Origin: Limnohabitans planktonicus II-D5
Lineage (GTDB): Bacteria > Pseudomonadota > Gammaproteobacteria > Burkholderiales > Burkholderiaceae_C
NCBI RefSeq assembly: GCF_001270065.2
Contig: NZ_LFYT02000005.1
Location: 186,001-250,000 of the forward strand
Direction: 5' to 3'
Length of the DNA: 64,000 nucleotides
The translations under genes were made by a program, and so were the position numbers. A model generated the notes under the pieces. That model saw nothing but the letters and a program-made list of their open reading frames with translations, had not been told where the DNA came from and made no database searches. Positions 1 through 8,428 of this stretch are shown here, in pieces. Each line of letters starts with the position of its first letter. Position 1 is the first letter of the stretch.

Positions 1-270
1 TTAAGCAGCATACTTGACTTCATACAGAACCGAGTAAAAGACCGCTTCCAGCCTGCGGCAGTCATTGCATCACAAAGGCAGAAAGCCCAGTAACTTCCAC
101 CTATCTCGCATAGCCGTACCCCGACTCCCAAGCCTACGCCATCTGCGCCCGCAGCGCTTTGGGCACACGCGGGTCGCTTTTTTTGTTTTTTTCCATGCTG
201 CGGTGCGCGGCTTGGTGGATGCGCTACAGGGTGCAAGCGGGTTGGCTGACGCCATACTTCCTCTAATCCT
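1..270. other. Left edge, no recognisable gene
   Basis: Short open frames exist on both strands but none resembles a family I know. A plus-strand frame open from base 1 stops near base 92 and could be the tail of a gene lying outside the window. A minus-strand frame ends at base 1 to 3. Neither can be assigned. The T-rich stretch around 178-191 has no clear hairpin in front of it. Confidence 0.4.
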
Positions 271-286
271 TTTCACGGGACGACCA

Positions 287-310
287 TGTCGCGATAAAAG
301 TATTGCGACA
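287..310. promoter_or_regulatory. Inverted repeat upstream of Fic-like remnant
   Basis: TGTCGC and GCGACA face each other across 12 bases, and a third TCGCGACA site follows at about 343-350. The cluster lies in front of the broken Fic-type reading frame and may be its old operator. That role is inferred from position and symmetry only. Confidence 0.3.
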
Positions 311-377
311 CTTTGTCGGTCTCCATGTCACCATTCCACCTTTCGCGACAAGAGCGCATTTGCCCAATGCCCTTTTG

Positions 378-695
378 ATGCAGGCTCACCAAGCTGAGGA
401 GGATGTCATCACCCCATATCCCGACGAACAAAGCCTGCCATCTGCGCCAAATCGGCGAACTTTGCAGCGTTGGCTCCATGCGCTCATGGCCCAGCATCGG
501 ATTCGCCGCGAAGGCCATGCCCGTGCCGTGAAGTATTGGTGCATCAAGCCAGTTGACTCGGCCGCGCAGGCCATGCGTCAACCTGTTGGGTACAAGCGTG
601 ATTTTCTGGACAGTTATTGGCCCAACGAAACTGCCTACCTGAGCCAGGACATTCGTGATGAACTGCTCTTGCAAGGGCAGGTCTTGGGTGGACAT
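378..695 (+). pseudogene. Fic-family protein, 5' fragment (broken)
   Basis: About 106 residues are readable. The first part looks like a winged helix (PNRRTLQRWLHALMAQHRI, then REGHARAVKYW). It is followed by PVGYKRDFLDSYWPNETAYL, the segment that in many Fic/DOC-domain proteins sits just before the catalytic domain. The Fic core itself, with its HxFx(D/E)GN(G/K)R loop, is missing. The similarity stops about 20 bases before the stop codon of the opposing VapC-like gene, so the 3' part appears to have been replaced by the toxin-antitoxin pair. The frame stays open past this point to 1013, but that part is antisense to VapC. The start at 378 is a guess; 303 is also in frame. The family call is from memory of the motif. 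Confidence 0.5.
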
Positions 696-713
696 GAGCC
701 CTTGCACACGCCT

Positions 714-1109
714 TCAGCGGATCAACACCATCCTCGCGTGTTTCGCGGCACCCACGTCAAAAGTCATGGTCTGCAAACATCCTGCCGAAGCGGCTGTGCG
801 CTCAATCAAGCAATCTGTAAAATCTGCCTTGCCTTCATCAAAAACTCGCAGTGCACGCAGCACCTGATCGGCACGATCCACGACGATCTGCTTGGTTCGA
901 AGCAGGACTTCCAACGCCTGTTTGACCTGCTGTGCACTCAGGTCATAACAAGAGGTCAGTACACAATACAACTCCACCACAGAAACCACGGTGATGAAGC
1001 CCGGATGGTCTGAATCCAATGACTCGATCAGTGCCGTGGCCTTGGGTGATTGCTTGGCATCGTCTTGCATGATGTAGCGCACGAGGACATTGGTGTCCAG
1101 TCCAATCAT
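714..1109 (-). CDS. PIN-domain toxin, VapC-like ribonuclease
   Basis: 131 residues, a normal length for VapC. The protein opens with MIGLDTNVLVRYI, which carries the first conserved PIN aspartate. A glutamate follows in VVELYCVL, and late acidic residues are in KADFTDCLI and TFD. PIN toxins are magnesium-dependent endoribonucleases that cleave tRNA or rRNA when their antitoxin is degraded. The start overlaps the upstream antitoxin gene by 4 bases (ATGA type), as expected for a co-translated toxin-antitoxin pair. The RNA target cannot be read from the sequence. Confidence 0.85.
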   Translation of the reverse strand: MIGLDTNVLVRYIMQDDAKQSPKATALIESLDSDHPGFITVVSVVELYCVLTSCYDLSAQQVKQALEVLLRTKQIVVDRADQVLRALRVFDEGKADFTDCLIERTAASAGCLQTMTFDVGAAKHARMVLIR

Positions 1110-1348
1110 CGTGCAGCCGCCCCACGCTGAGCAACGGCTTTGTTCATGTCATCGATGGAAACTTTTTTTGCCGGTTTTCCGAACATCCCTTTGAGTTGAG
1201 TGACGCTCTGTGTGGCAGCCACAAATTCGTACCGACCCGGTGCGATTTGGATGAATTCAACGCGGTCACCCGTGTCAACTTTCAAGTCGCGACGAACATC
1301 GGCGGGAATGGTGATTTGTCCTTTGCTGGTGAGCATAGCCATGGTCAC
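1106..1348 (-). CDS. AbrB/MazE-type antitoxin, VapB-like
   Basis: 80 residues. The N-terminal half is a swapped-hairpin AbrB domain: LTSKGQITIPADVRRDLKV is the classic signature, and GDRVEF follows. The C-terminal tail (GMFGKPAKKVSIDDM) is the type that wraps around the partner PIN toxin. It precedes and overlaps the toxin gene. Such antitoxins repress their own promoter as a complex with the toxin; the TTACAT/ATGTAA dyad just upstream is the likely site. Confidence 0.88.
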   Translation of the reverse strand: MTMAMLTSKGQITIPADVRRDLKVDTGDRVEFIQIAPGRYEFVAATQSVTQLKGMFGKPAKKVSIDDMNKAVAQRGAAAR

Positions 1349-1370
1349 ATTACATATCTCCTGATTTTCC

Positions 1371-1384
1371 TTACATTGATGTAA
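1371..1384. promoter_or_regulatory. Candidate VapB operator
   Basis: TTACAT and ATGTAA form a perfect 6-base dyad with a 2-base centre, 23 bases upstream of the antitoxin start. A further ATTACAT half-site lies at about 1348-1355. Position and symmetry fit autoregulation by the antitoxin complex. Confidence 0.45.
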
Positions 1385-1479
1385 GGCAGTTCCAAAGTCA
1401 ACACAATTGACAGACCCATTTCACGCATTTTTCCGCATTGTCTGCGTCACCCATCGCGACGTTCAGTCAACGAATTTTT

Positions 1480-1761
1480 TCAGGCAGCATCGTCGTCCTC
1501 GTCCATGAGTCTAGCGGCGACTTCGCTGGCTGTTGGCAAGCCTGCGCGTTCCATGCGCATCACCAGCCCCATGGCCCCCATGACGGCCAGGAGCGACAAA
1601 ACCGTGGACTCTTCTCCCGCCTCCAGCCGATAAATGACTTCGCGGACCTTGCCCGCCTTTTCGGCCAGAGCAGACTTGCTCAAGCGCAGCGCTTCTCGGT
1701 GGGTTTTCAGTTGGCGGCCCAGTTCATCAGGAAGGCGGATATTGTCAGTCATGGCTTGCAT
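1480..1761 (-). CDS. XRE/HipB-like DNA-binding protein
   Basis: 93 residues with a helix-turn-helix of the Cro/CI (XRE) class across about residues 15-60 (LKTHREALRLSKSALAEKAG, then EVIYRLEAG). The protein ends in an acidic tail. It resembles the HipB-like or HTH antitoxin halves of toxin-antitoxin systems, but no HipA or other toxin gene follows in the 130 bases to the next gene, so it is an orphan or a stand-alone regulator. Two starts are possible (1761, or the methionine at codon 4); the upstream one is used. A strong palindrome lies directly upstream, which suggests autoregulation. Confidence 0.65.
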   Translation of the reverse strand: MQAMTDNIRLPDELGRQLKTHREALRLSKSALAEKAGKVREVIYRLEAGEESTVLSLLAVMGAMGLVMRMERAGLPTASEVAARLMDEDDDAA

Positions 1762-1781
1762 TTTTCAGCGACCATTCCAAG

Positions 1782-1801
1782 TTGCAAGCCATGACTTGCA
1801 A
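1782..1801. promoter_or_regulatory. Palindromic operator upstream of XRE gene
   Basis: TTGCAAG and CTTGCAA are perfect 7-base arms around CCATGA. A third CTTGCA half-site overlaps the start codon region (about 1755-1760). The spacing suits a dimeric XRE repressor acting on its own promoter. Inferred from sequence symmetry. Confidence 0.5.
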
Positions 1802-1883
1802 TTTATGCATACACATTGACAACTTCATCTGCTGGCAATCCAGTACCTATTGCCACTATTCATGGCGTCTGCAAGCTCTAAAC

Positions 1884-2549
1884 GCTCTTGCAGGGTGTGT
1901 CTGGCATCAACCCTCAACGTCGGACTCTTCGAGTGCCGACCTACAAGACTGCCCAGCGTAGGTCGGTGGTCGAAGACCCCGACACAGGCGGGCTCACGGG
2001 TGACGCTTTTGCAAGCTGTGTCTGGCATCCTGCGCAAACGTCGGACTCTTCGAGTGCCGACCTACAGGACTGCCCCTCGTAGGTCGGTGGTCGAAGACCC
2101 CGACACAGGCGGGCTCACGGGTGACGCTTTTGCAAGCCGTGTCTGGCATCCTGCGCAAACGTCGGACTCTTCGAGTGCCGACCTACAAGACTGCCCAGCG
2201 TAGGTCGGTGGTCGAAGACCCCGACGCAGGCTGGCTCACGGGTAACGCTTTAGCAGGCTGTGTCTGACGTCCTCCGCAAACGTCGGACTCTTCGAGTGCC
2301 GACCTACAAGACTGCCCAGCGTAGGTCGGTGGTCGAAGACCCCGACGCAGGCTGGCTCACGGGTGACGCTTTTGCAGGCTGTGTCTGACGTCCTCCGCAA
2401 ACGTCGGACTCTTCGAGTGCCGACCTACAAGACTGCCCAGCATAGGTCGGTGGTCGAAGACCCCGACGCAGGCTGGCTCACGGGTGACGCTTTAGCAGGC
2501 TGTGTCTGACGTCCTCCGCAAACGTCGGACTCTTCGAGTGCCGACCTAC
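1884..2549. repeat. REP/BIME tandem array 1, period 121 bp
   Basis: Six copies of hairpin class A (starts 1919, 2040, 2161, 2282, 2403, 2524) alternate with five of class B (first at 1958-1983). Each class reads, on its own strand, GTAG followed by a 5-base arm GTCGG, one unpaired base, a 4-base arm, a 3-base loop and the matching arms. Class A uses arms ACTC/GAGT; class B uses GGTC/GACC. A and B face each other across 13 bases, and a 55-60 base spacer joins the pairs. The spacers are nearly identical within this array but differ from those of the other arrays. It ends 11 bases from the slmA stop codon. Confidence 0.9.
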
Positions 2550-2560
2550 AGAAGAAGCGT

Positions 2561-3175
2561 CTACAAGATGCGGGCCAACGCAGCCTGCAAATGCTCAGAC
2601 GGCATGCGTTTGAAGCCCGAGCGCACAAAGCGCTGCAAACGCCCTTGCATGAAGGCCACCAGCACCGACGCGGCCACCTGGGCATCGGCGGTGGGGGTGT
2701 TGGAGTCTGACACTTTGAGCGACTGGCGCAGTTGCGCTTCGATCTTGTCGAACAGCAAGTTGATGCGCTCTTGCAGGCGTTCGTGTTCCAGCACCAGCGC
2801 GTCGCCGGTCATGACGCGGCACATGCCGGGGTTTTTTTCGGCGAACTGCAGCAGCAGTGCCACGATGCGTGCAGCCTGGTTGGGGCCTGGGGCTTCGCGG
2901 TCGGTGACTTGACGGATCAGGCCCACCACGGACTGGTCGACAAAATCAATCAGGCCTTCAAACATCTGGGCCTTGCTGGCAAAGTGCCGGTACAGGGCCG
3001 CTTCGCTCACCCCGATCTTGCCCGCCAAGGACGCGGTGGTCACGCGCTCTGCGCCGGGCTGCTCCAGCATGGACGCCAGGGTTTGCAGGATCTGCAGGCG
3101 GCGCTCACCGGGTCGTGGGCGTTTGCGGGCAGGCGCTTCGGCGGTGGCTTCGCTGGTTTCGTCTAAATCGGACAT
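2561..3175 (-). CDS. slmA: Nucleoid occlusion factor SlmA (TetR family)
   Basis: 204 residues. A basic N-terminal arm (ARKRPRPGERRLQILQTLA) leads into a TetR-type helix-turn-helix (VTTASLAGKIGVSEAALYRH, about residues 45-65). The remainder is a helical ligand/dimer domain containing EKNPGMCRVMTGDALVLE. SlmA binds chromosomal sites and blocks FtsZ ring assembly over the nucleoid. The length and the SEAALYRHFASKAQMFEGLI segment are diagnostic. It lies 31 bases downstream of argB on the same strand, a pairing common in this bacterial group, so it is probably co-transcribed with argB. Confidence 0.9.
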   Translation of the reverse strand: MSDLDETSEATAEAPARKRPRPGERRLQILQTLASMLEQPGAERVTTASLAGKIGVSEAALYRHFASKAQMFEGLIDFVDQSVVGLIRQVTDREAPGPNQAARIVALLLQFAEKNPGMCRVMTGDALVLEHERLQERINLLFDKIEAQLRQSLKVSDSNTPTADAQVAASVLVAFMQGRLQRFVRSGFKRMPSEHLQAALARIL

Positions 3176-3206
3176 ATTGCTCCCCTGTTCTTATATTTGT
3201 GATGGA

Positions 3207-4106
3207 TCAACGGCTCTTGATCATGGTGCCGAAGGCCTGCTCGGACAGGACTTCGAGCAGCATGGCATGGGGCACGCGGCCGTCAATGATGTGCACGGCA
3301 TTGACGCCGCTCTTGGCTGCATCCAAAGCGCCCGCGATTTTGGGGATCATGCCGCCGCTGATGGTGCCGTCGGCGCACAGCTCGTCGATGCGGTTGGGCG
3401 TCAGTTCGGTGAGCAAGTTGCCTTCTTTGTCGAGCACGCCCCGGATGTTGGTCAACATCAAAAGCTTTTCGGCCTGCAGTACGGTGGCCAGTTTGGCGGC
3501 CACCACGTCGGCGTTGATGTTGTAGCTCTCATTGTTTTCGCCAAAGCCGATGGGACTGACCACCGGGATGAAGGCGTCGTCCTGCAGGGCCTTGAGGATG
3601 GACGGGTCAATGCTGAGGATGTCGCCCACTTGGCCCACGTCCAGCTCTTTGCTGGGGTCTTGTGCGTCGATCAGGCGCAGCTTCTGGGCGCGGATCATGG
3701 CGCCATCTCGACCCGTCAGGCCCACGGCCTTGCCGCCTGCGCGGTTGATCATGCCCACGATGTCTTGCTGCACTTCGCCGCCCAGCACCCACTCGACCAC
3801 TTCCATGGTTTCGGCGTCGGTCACGCGCATGCCTTGCACGAACTCGCCTTTTTTGCCCAAACGGGTCAGGGCATTTTCAATTTGCGGGCCGCCGCCATGC
3901 ACCACCACCGGGTTCATGCCCACCAGCTTGAGCAGCACCACATCTTCGGCAAAGGCTTGCTGCAGGGCCGGGTCGGTCATGGCGTTGCCGCCGTATTTGA
4001 TGACCAGCGTTTTGCCGTGGAACTTGCGGATGTAGGGCATGGCCTGCGCCAGGATCTGGGCTTGGTCGTGGGGCGAGACTGTGGCAGCAGCAGTGGTGTC
4101 GGTCAT
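3207..4106 (-). CDS. argB: Acetylglutamate kinase
   Basis: 299 residues, full length. It phosphorylates N-acetyl-L-glutamate with ATP, the second step of arginine synthesis. The amino-acid-kinase fold is evident from the ATP-binding KYGGNAMTD, the substrate loop VHGGGPQI, and later [18 protein letters not shown], which carries the conserved lysine. A C-terminal [16 protein letters not shown] is typical of the family. Upstream on the same strand is rfbD, 69 bases away; downstream is slmA. Confidence 0.97.
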   Translation of the reverse strand: MTDTTAAATVSPHDQAQILAQAMPYIRKFHGKTLVIKYGGNAMTDPALQQAFAEDVVLLKLVGMNPVVVHGGGPQIENALTRLGKKGEFVQGMRVTDAETMEVVEWVLGGEVQQDIVGMINRAGGKAVGLTGRDGAMIRAQKLRLIDAQDPSKELDVGQVGDILSIDPSILKALQDDAFIPVVSPIGFGENNESYNINADVVAAKLATVLQAEKLLMLTNIRGVLDKEGNLLTELTPNRIDELCADGTISGGMIPKIAGALDAAKSGVNAVHIIDGRVPHAMLLEVLSEQAFGTMIKSR

Positions 4107-4175
4107 GGTGCGAAACGTGTTTTTAAAAAGAGGAAGACGCGTTGAAAGTGATTGTGCCGCAAGGGGTCTGCGCGC

Positions 4176-5072
4176 TCAGAGGATTTCGGCCAGCATGCGG
4201 TCCACGCCTTGCTGCCAAGGAGACAGCACCAGACCGAAGGTGTGCTGCAGTTTGTGCGTGTCCAGCCGGGAGTTGAGCGGCCGCTTGGCGGGCGTGGGAA
4301 ATGCCGAGGTGGGCACGGGTGCAATCTCGGTCACTTTCAGACCAGCGTCTGTTTTGAGCTTTCGGGCCTGTCCGATCACATGGCTGGCATAGCCGTGCCA
4401 ACTGGTCACCCCGGAAGCCACCAGATGGTAGACCCCGCTCAACGATGCATCTTGTGTTTGCATGGCCTGACGCACGGCGTACGTGGTCACGTCGGCAATC
4501 ATGTCGGCCCCGGTGGGTGCGCCGTGCTGGTCGTCAATGACGGTCAAACGCTCGCGCTCGGCCGCCAGGCGCAGCATGGTTTTGGCAAAGTTGCCGCCGC
4601 GTGCGGCATAGACCCAGCTGGTGCGAAAAATCAGGTGCTTGCAGCCGCTGGCGGCAATGTGTTGCTCACCTTCGAGCTTGGTCTGGCCATACACGCTCAG
4701 CGGCGCTGTGGCGTCGGTTTCTTGCCAGGCTTGCTGGCCTTGCCCGTTGAACACGTAGTCGGTTGAGTAATGCACCAGCCAGGCGCCGACTTCAGCCGCA
4801 GCTTGTGCCAGCGCTTGCACAGCGGTGGCGTTCAGGCAGCGGGCCAGCTCGGGCTCGGACTCTGCCTTATCGACCGCCGTGTGGGCTGCAGCGTTGACGA
4901 TGACGTCGGGCCGCCAGTCGCGCACGGTTTGCGCCAGCTGTTCAGGTTGGCTCAGGTCTCCGCAATAGTCGGTGCTGTGACGGTCCAGCGCCAGCACTTG
5001 GCCCAGTGGGGCCAGGCTGCGTTGCAACTCCCAGCCGACCTGGCCATTTTTTCCCAAAAGCAGAATTTTCAA
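4176..5072 (-). CDS. rfbD: dTDP-4-dehydrorhamnose reductase
   Basis: 298 residues. It reduces dTDP-4-keto-L-rhamnose to dTDP-L-rhamnose for surface polysaccharide. The N-terminal Rossmann motif is KILLLGKNGQVGWEL, and the short-chain-dehydrogenase YxxxK is in YGQTKLEGE. HYSTDYVFNG and FRTSWVYA are family hallmarks. It lies downstream of rfbB on the same strand, separated by a short inverted-repeat element. The usual partners rfbA and rfbC are not in this window, so the dTDP-rhamnose pathway must be completed from elsewhere. Confidence 0.95.
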   Translation of the reverse strand: MKILLLGKNGQVGWELQRSLAPLGQVLALDRHSTDYCGDLSQPEQLAQTVRDWRPDVIVNAAAHTAVDKAESEPELARCLNATAVQALAQAAAEVGAWLVHYSTDYVFNGQGQQAWQETDATAPLSVYGQTKLEGEQHIAASGCKHLIFRTSWVYAARGGNFAKTMLRLAAERERLTVIDDQHGAPTGADMIADVTTYAVRQAMQTQDASLSGVYHLVASGVTSWHGYASHVIGQARKLKTDAGLKVTEIAPVPTSAFPTPAKRPLNSRLDTHKLQHTFGLVLSPWQQGVDRMLAEIL

Positions 5073-5086
5073 AGAAAGCTCCCAAA

Positions 5087-5149
5087 GTCATCGCGAGGAG
5101 CGAAGCGACGTGGCGATCCATGGATGACCAAACTTCGCTCGCCATGACG
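5087..5149. repeat. Short inverted-repeat element (GTCATTGCGAG family) between rfbB and rfbD
   Basis: GTCATCGCGAGGAGCGAAGC at one end faces CTTCGCTCGCCATGAC at the other. The two ends can pair into a hairpin. The element belongs to the same family as the larger copies at 35.4, 42.9 and 51.9 kb. It fills nearly all of the gap between the two rfb genes, ending 4 bases before the rfbB stop codon. Confidence 0.8.
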
Positions 5150-5152
5150 CAT

Positions 5153-6211
5153 TCATGCGTACTGCTTGCTCACCCAATCGCGGTAGGCGCCGCTTTGCAC
5201 ATTGCTGACCCATTGCGGGTTGGCCAGATACCACTCGACCGTTTTTCGGATGCCGGACTCGAAGGTCTCTGCAGGCTTCCAGCCCAACTCGGCTTCAAGC
5301 TTGCGGGCATCAATGGCATAGCGGCGGTCGTGGCCGGGGCGGTCGGTCACGTAAGTGATTTGGGTGGCGTAGCTGCTGCCATCGGCCTTGGGGCGCAGCT
5401 CGTCCAGCAGCTTGCACACGGTGTTGACGATCTCGATGTTGGGCTTTTCGTTCCAGCCGCCCACGTTGTAGGTCTCGCCCAGACGCCCGGCTTCGAGCAC
5501 GCGACGAATCGCGCTGCAGTGGTCCTTGACGTAGAGCCAATCACGGATCTGCATGCCGTCGCCGTACACCGGCAGCGGCTTGCCCGCCAAAGCGTTGACG
5601 ATCATCAGCGGGATGAGCTTTTCCGGGAAGTGGTAGGGGCCGTAGTTGTTGCTGCAGTTGGTGGTGAGCACTGGCAAGCCATAGGTGTGGTGCCAGGCAC
5701 GCACCAGGTGGTCGCTGGCAGCCTTGCTGGCGCTGTAGGGGCTGTTGGGCTCGTAACGGTTCGTCTCTGCGAAAGCCGGATCGTCTTTGGACAACGAGCC
5801 GTAGACCTCGTCGGTGGACACATGCAAAAAGCGGAATGCCGATTTTTCCTGCTCGGGCAGAGCCGACCAGTAACCGCGCACCGACTCCAGCAAGCGGAAG
5901 GTGCCGACGATGTTGGTCTCGATAAAGTCACCGGGGCCATGGATGGAGCGGTCCACATGGCTTTCAGCAGCGAAGTTGAGCACAGCGCGGGGCTGGTGCT
6001 CAGCCAGCAAGCGGCTGACCAATTCGGCATCGCCGATGTCGCCCTGCACAAAGATGTGCCGCGCATCGCCTTGCAGGCTGGACAATGTTTCCAGATTGCC
6101 TGCATAGGTGAGTTTGTCGAGGTTGATGACGGTTTCCTGGCTGAGTGCCAGCCAGTCGAGCACGAAATTGGCGCCGATGAATCCGGCCGCGCCGGTGACA
6201 AGAATGGTCAT
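5153..6211 (-). CDS. rfbB: dTDP-glucose 4,6-dehydratase
   Basis: 352 residues, full length for RfbB. It converts dTDP-glucose to dTDP-4-keto-6-deoxyglucose using bound NAD. The Rossmann motif [13 protein letters not shown] is at the N terminus. The [11 protein letters not shown] segment carries the catalytic Thr-Asp-Glu, and [12 protein letters not shown] carries the YxxxK pair. [15 protein letters not shown] and [12 protein letters not shown] complete the signature. It is transcribed toward rfbD. Confidence 0.96.
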   Translation of the reverse strand: MTILVTGAAGFIGANFVLDWLALSQETVINLDKLTYAGNLETLSSLQGDARHIFVQGDIGDAELVSRLLAEHQPRAVLNFAAESHVDRSIHGPGDFIETNIVGTFRLLESVRGYWSALPEQEKSAFRFLHVSTDEVYGSLSKDDPAFAETNRYEPNSPYSASKAASDHLVRAWHHTYGLPVLTTNCSNNYGPYHFPEKLIPLMIVNALAGKPLPVYGDGMQIRDWLYVKDHCSAIRRVLEAGRLGETYNVGGWNEKPNIEIVNTVCKLLDELRPKADGSSYATQITYVTDRPGHDRRYAIDARKLEAELGWKPAETFESGIRKTVEWYLANPQWVSNVQSGAYRDWVSKQYA

Positions 6212-6322
6212 GGGTTTTTTGGAGTTGAGAACGCAGCGGGATGCAGCGTTCGTTTTTTCAGGATTTTAGAAGCTTTGCCAAGGTCTTCCGGTTAAAGTCA
6301 GGCCTTCTGGAGAAACTTCACC

Positions 6323-6910
6323 ATGGCCAAAACAACCAGCAAAGCCACCAAGACCTCGGCTGAACAATCCAGCAGCATGCCTGACTTCAGCGTTCAATCG
6401 GCCCACAACATCTGGCTGGCTGGTTTGGGCGCCATGGCCAAAGCGCAAGAACAAGGCAGCAAAGCCATGGAGGCCCTGATCAATGACGGCTTGGCCCTGC
6501 AACGCAAAAGCCAAGCCGAAGCCCAGCAACGCCTCCAAGAAGCCACCGAACGCCTGACCCACATGGCCAGCGACCTCGGCCAACAGGCCGCCGTGCGCGT
6601 GGACAAACTCGAACACCTGTTTGAAGACCGCGTAGCCAAAGCCCTGCACCGCTTGGGCATGCCCACCTTGCTGGACATGCAGATGCTGACGGCACGCATC
6701 GAGCAACTTGAAGCGCAACTGAACGCAGCCCAGGCCGTCGCCTCCCCCTCTGCACGCACAGCCCAAACTTCCGCATCGACGCCAAAGCCAACAGGCGCCA
6801 AAACAACGAAATCTGCATCCAAACCTGCGGCTAAATCGGCCAGCAAATCGGCCAGCAAATCGGCCAACAAAGCGGCCACCAAAACCCTGATCAACAAGTC
6901 CCCAAAGTAA
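6323..6910 (+). CDS. Phasin-family polyhydroxyalkanoate granule protein
   Basis: 195 residues. The N-terminal two thirds is a helical phasin domain (NIWLAGLGAMAKAQEQGSKA, then heptad-like LQEATERLTHMASDLGQQ). The C terminus is an alanine/lysine/serine-rich tail with KSASKSASKSANKAATK repeats, as in the PhaF/PhaI class whose basic tail contacts DNA and helps distribute PHA granules. RBS-like GGAGAAA precedes the start by 9 bases. It is divergent from rfbB, and a TetR regulator follows 27 bases downstream on the same strand. The specific phasin subclass is inferred. Confidence 0.85.
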   Translation: MAKTTSKATKTSAEQSSSMPDFSVQSAHNIWLAGLGAMAKAQEQGSKAMEALINDGLALQRKSQAEAQQRLQEATERLTHMASDLGQQAAVRVDKLEHLFEDRVAKALHRLGMPTLLDMQMLTARIEQLEAQLNAAQAVASPSARTAQTSASTPKPTGAKTTKSASKPAAKSASKSASKSANKAATKTLINKSPK

Positions 6911-6937
6911 ACAGCGCTTCGTTGCCCAGCGTTCGAC

Positions 6938-7603
6938 ATGGCCAAGAAAGCCCCCCGCCGCACCGCCTTGCGCATTGCCGAGGTGACGCTGGAGTTGTTC
7001 AACCGATTTGGCGAGCCCAACGTCTCGACCACGCTGATTTCGGCCGAGCTGAACATCAGCCCCGGCAATCTTTACTACCACTACCCATCCAAGGACGCAC
7101 TGGTCAACCAGTTGTTCGACCAATACGAGGCCGCCATGCTGGGCCTTTTGGATGCGGCGCCGGATGTGCGTGACATTGAAGACGCGTGGTTTTTCCTGCA
7201 CTCCCTGTTCGAGCAGGTGTGGAACCACCGCTTCTTGTACCGCGACCTGAACAACTTGCTGTCGGGCAACCGCCATCTGGAGACGCATTTCCATGCGGTG
7301 CTGGAACGCAAAACGCTTGCATTCAGGCAAATGCTGGAGTCTTTGGCCTCGGTAGGCCTCATGCAGATTGACCCGGACAGCATTGAAACCCTGTCGGCCA
7401 GCATGTCGGTCATGGTCACGTATTGGCTCAGTTATGAATATGTGCGCAACCCCCGCCAGGCCATGGAGCCCGCCAGTGCCGGCCGGGCCTTGACTCGGGG
7501 TGCCCGGCATGTCTTGGGCTTGCTCACACCCTATATGGCCAGCAGCGAACTGCAAGCCCACCTGCAGACCCTGACTGCCGCCTACGGCGCGCATGCCAAG
7601 TAA
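6938..7603 (+). CDS. TetR/AcrR-family regulator
   Basis: 221 residues. The N-terminal TetR helix-turn-helix covers about residues 10-60 (EVTLELFNRFGEPNVSTTLI, then ELNISPGNLYYHYPSKDAL). NLYYHYPSK is the recognition-helix end typical of TetR proteins. The C-terminal half has helical ligand-domain character, with GRHVLGLLTPYM-like hydrophobic segments near the end. It follows the phasin gene by 27 bases on the same strand and may be co-transcribed with it. The ligand and targets are unknown; a lipid or PHA-related role would be only an inference from position. Confidence 0.85.
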   Translation: MAKKAPRRTALRIAEVTLELFNRFGEPNVSTTLISAELNISPGNLYYHYPSKDALVNQLFDQYEAAMLGLLDAAPDVRDIEDAWFFLHSLFEQVWNHRFLYRDLNNLLSGNRHLETHFHAVLERKTLAFRQMLESLASVGLMQIDPDSIETLSASMSVMVTYWLSYEYVRNPRQAMEPASAGRALTRGARHVLGLLTPYMASSELQAHLQTLTAAYGAHAK

Positions 7604-7629
7604 AGCGCTCAAGGCCTGAGGGCCGAAGT

Positions 7630-8394
7630 TCAACCAAAACGATGCTGAGCCATGGCCAACAGGCCATCAAAAATGAGGTTGTCCACCAGATCGAATTGCA
7701 AGGACATGCTGGGTGCCATCTTCCAGCCTGCGCCACCGGTCATGACGCACATGGGATCTTGGCCTGTGTGTTCGCGCAGATGCTGCACCATGCGCTCGCA
7801 AGCCCCGGCAATGGCGTAGGTGCCGCCGCTGGTGAGTGCATCGCTGGTGTTGGTTGGAAAGGGGCGCACTTCGCCGGTAGGCACATGCAAGCCTGCGGTG
7901 CCTGATTCCAGCGCCCGAAGCATGATGCCGTGACCGGGCAAGATCAGCCCACCCAGAAAGCGCCCCTCGGCATCGATGGCCTCCACCGTCACGGCGGTGC
8001 CCACCATGACCACCACCAAAGGCCGCACCGGGCCTTGCGCCAGCATGCGCTGGCGCGCGCCAATCATGGCCACCCAGCGGTCTGAGCCCAAGCGAGAGGG
8101 GTGGTCATAGCCATTGGTGACGCCAGCTTCTTGGGCGCTGGGCACCACCCACTGAGGGGTGAAGTCCCACAGCTCCATTTGCTCCTGCACCCGGCGCTTG
8201 ATGGCGTCGCCTGCCACCACGCAGCCCAACATGCGCTCGGGCGTTGGCAAATCTGCCCAAGCCCCTTCCGACAAACGGTCGATGTTTTCAAGGAATTCCG
8301 CGCCATGCGCCAACAGTTGGGCCTGTGGGCTGGGGCGGTCGTACAAAGCCCATTTCAAACGGGTATTGCCAACATCAAGGGCTAAAAATGTCAT
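7630..8394 (-). CDS. coaX: Type III pantothenate kinase
   Basis: 254 residues. CoaX phosphorylates pantothenate in the first committed step of coenzyme A synthesis. The ASKHA-fold phosphate motif is at the N terminus ([16 protein letters not shown]). The central [12 protein letters not shown] and [14 protein letters not shown], and the glycine-rich [15 protein letters not shown], are CoaX signatures. MTGGAGW near the C terminus closes the ATP site. In many Burkholderiales it follows birA; here a bactofilin gene lies upstream and no birA is present in the window. Confidence 0.95.
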   Translation of the reverse strand: MTFLALDVGNTRLKWALYDRPSPQAQLLAHGAEFLENIDRLSEGAWADLPTPERMLGCVVAGDAIKRRVQEQMELWDFTPQWVVPSAQEAGVTNGYDHPSRLGSDRWVAMIGARQRMLAQGPVRPLVVVMVGTAVTVEAIDAEGRFLGGLILPGHGIMLRALESGTAGLHVPTGEVRPFPTNTSDALTSGGTYAIAGACERMVQHLREHTGQDPMCVMTGGAGWKMAPSMSLQFDLVDNLIFDGLLAMAQHRFG

Positions 8395-8428
8395 GCCCCG
8401 ATTTTAATGAATTCAATTGTCTCGAAAC

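Noticed and set aside
1884..2549. CRISPR-like appearance of the tandem arrays
   Set aside because: The spacers are the same within each array rather than unique, two different hairpins alternate in opposite orientation, periods are 117-150 bases, and there are no cas genes. REP/BIME structure explains all of it.
6266..7633. 455-codon minus-strand frame over the phasin and TetR genes
   Set aside because: Glycine/arginine/histidine-rich antisense frame typical of GC-rich DNA; the plus strand has two clear family members.
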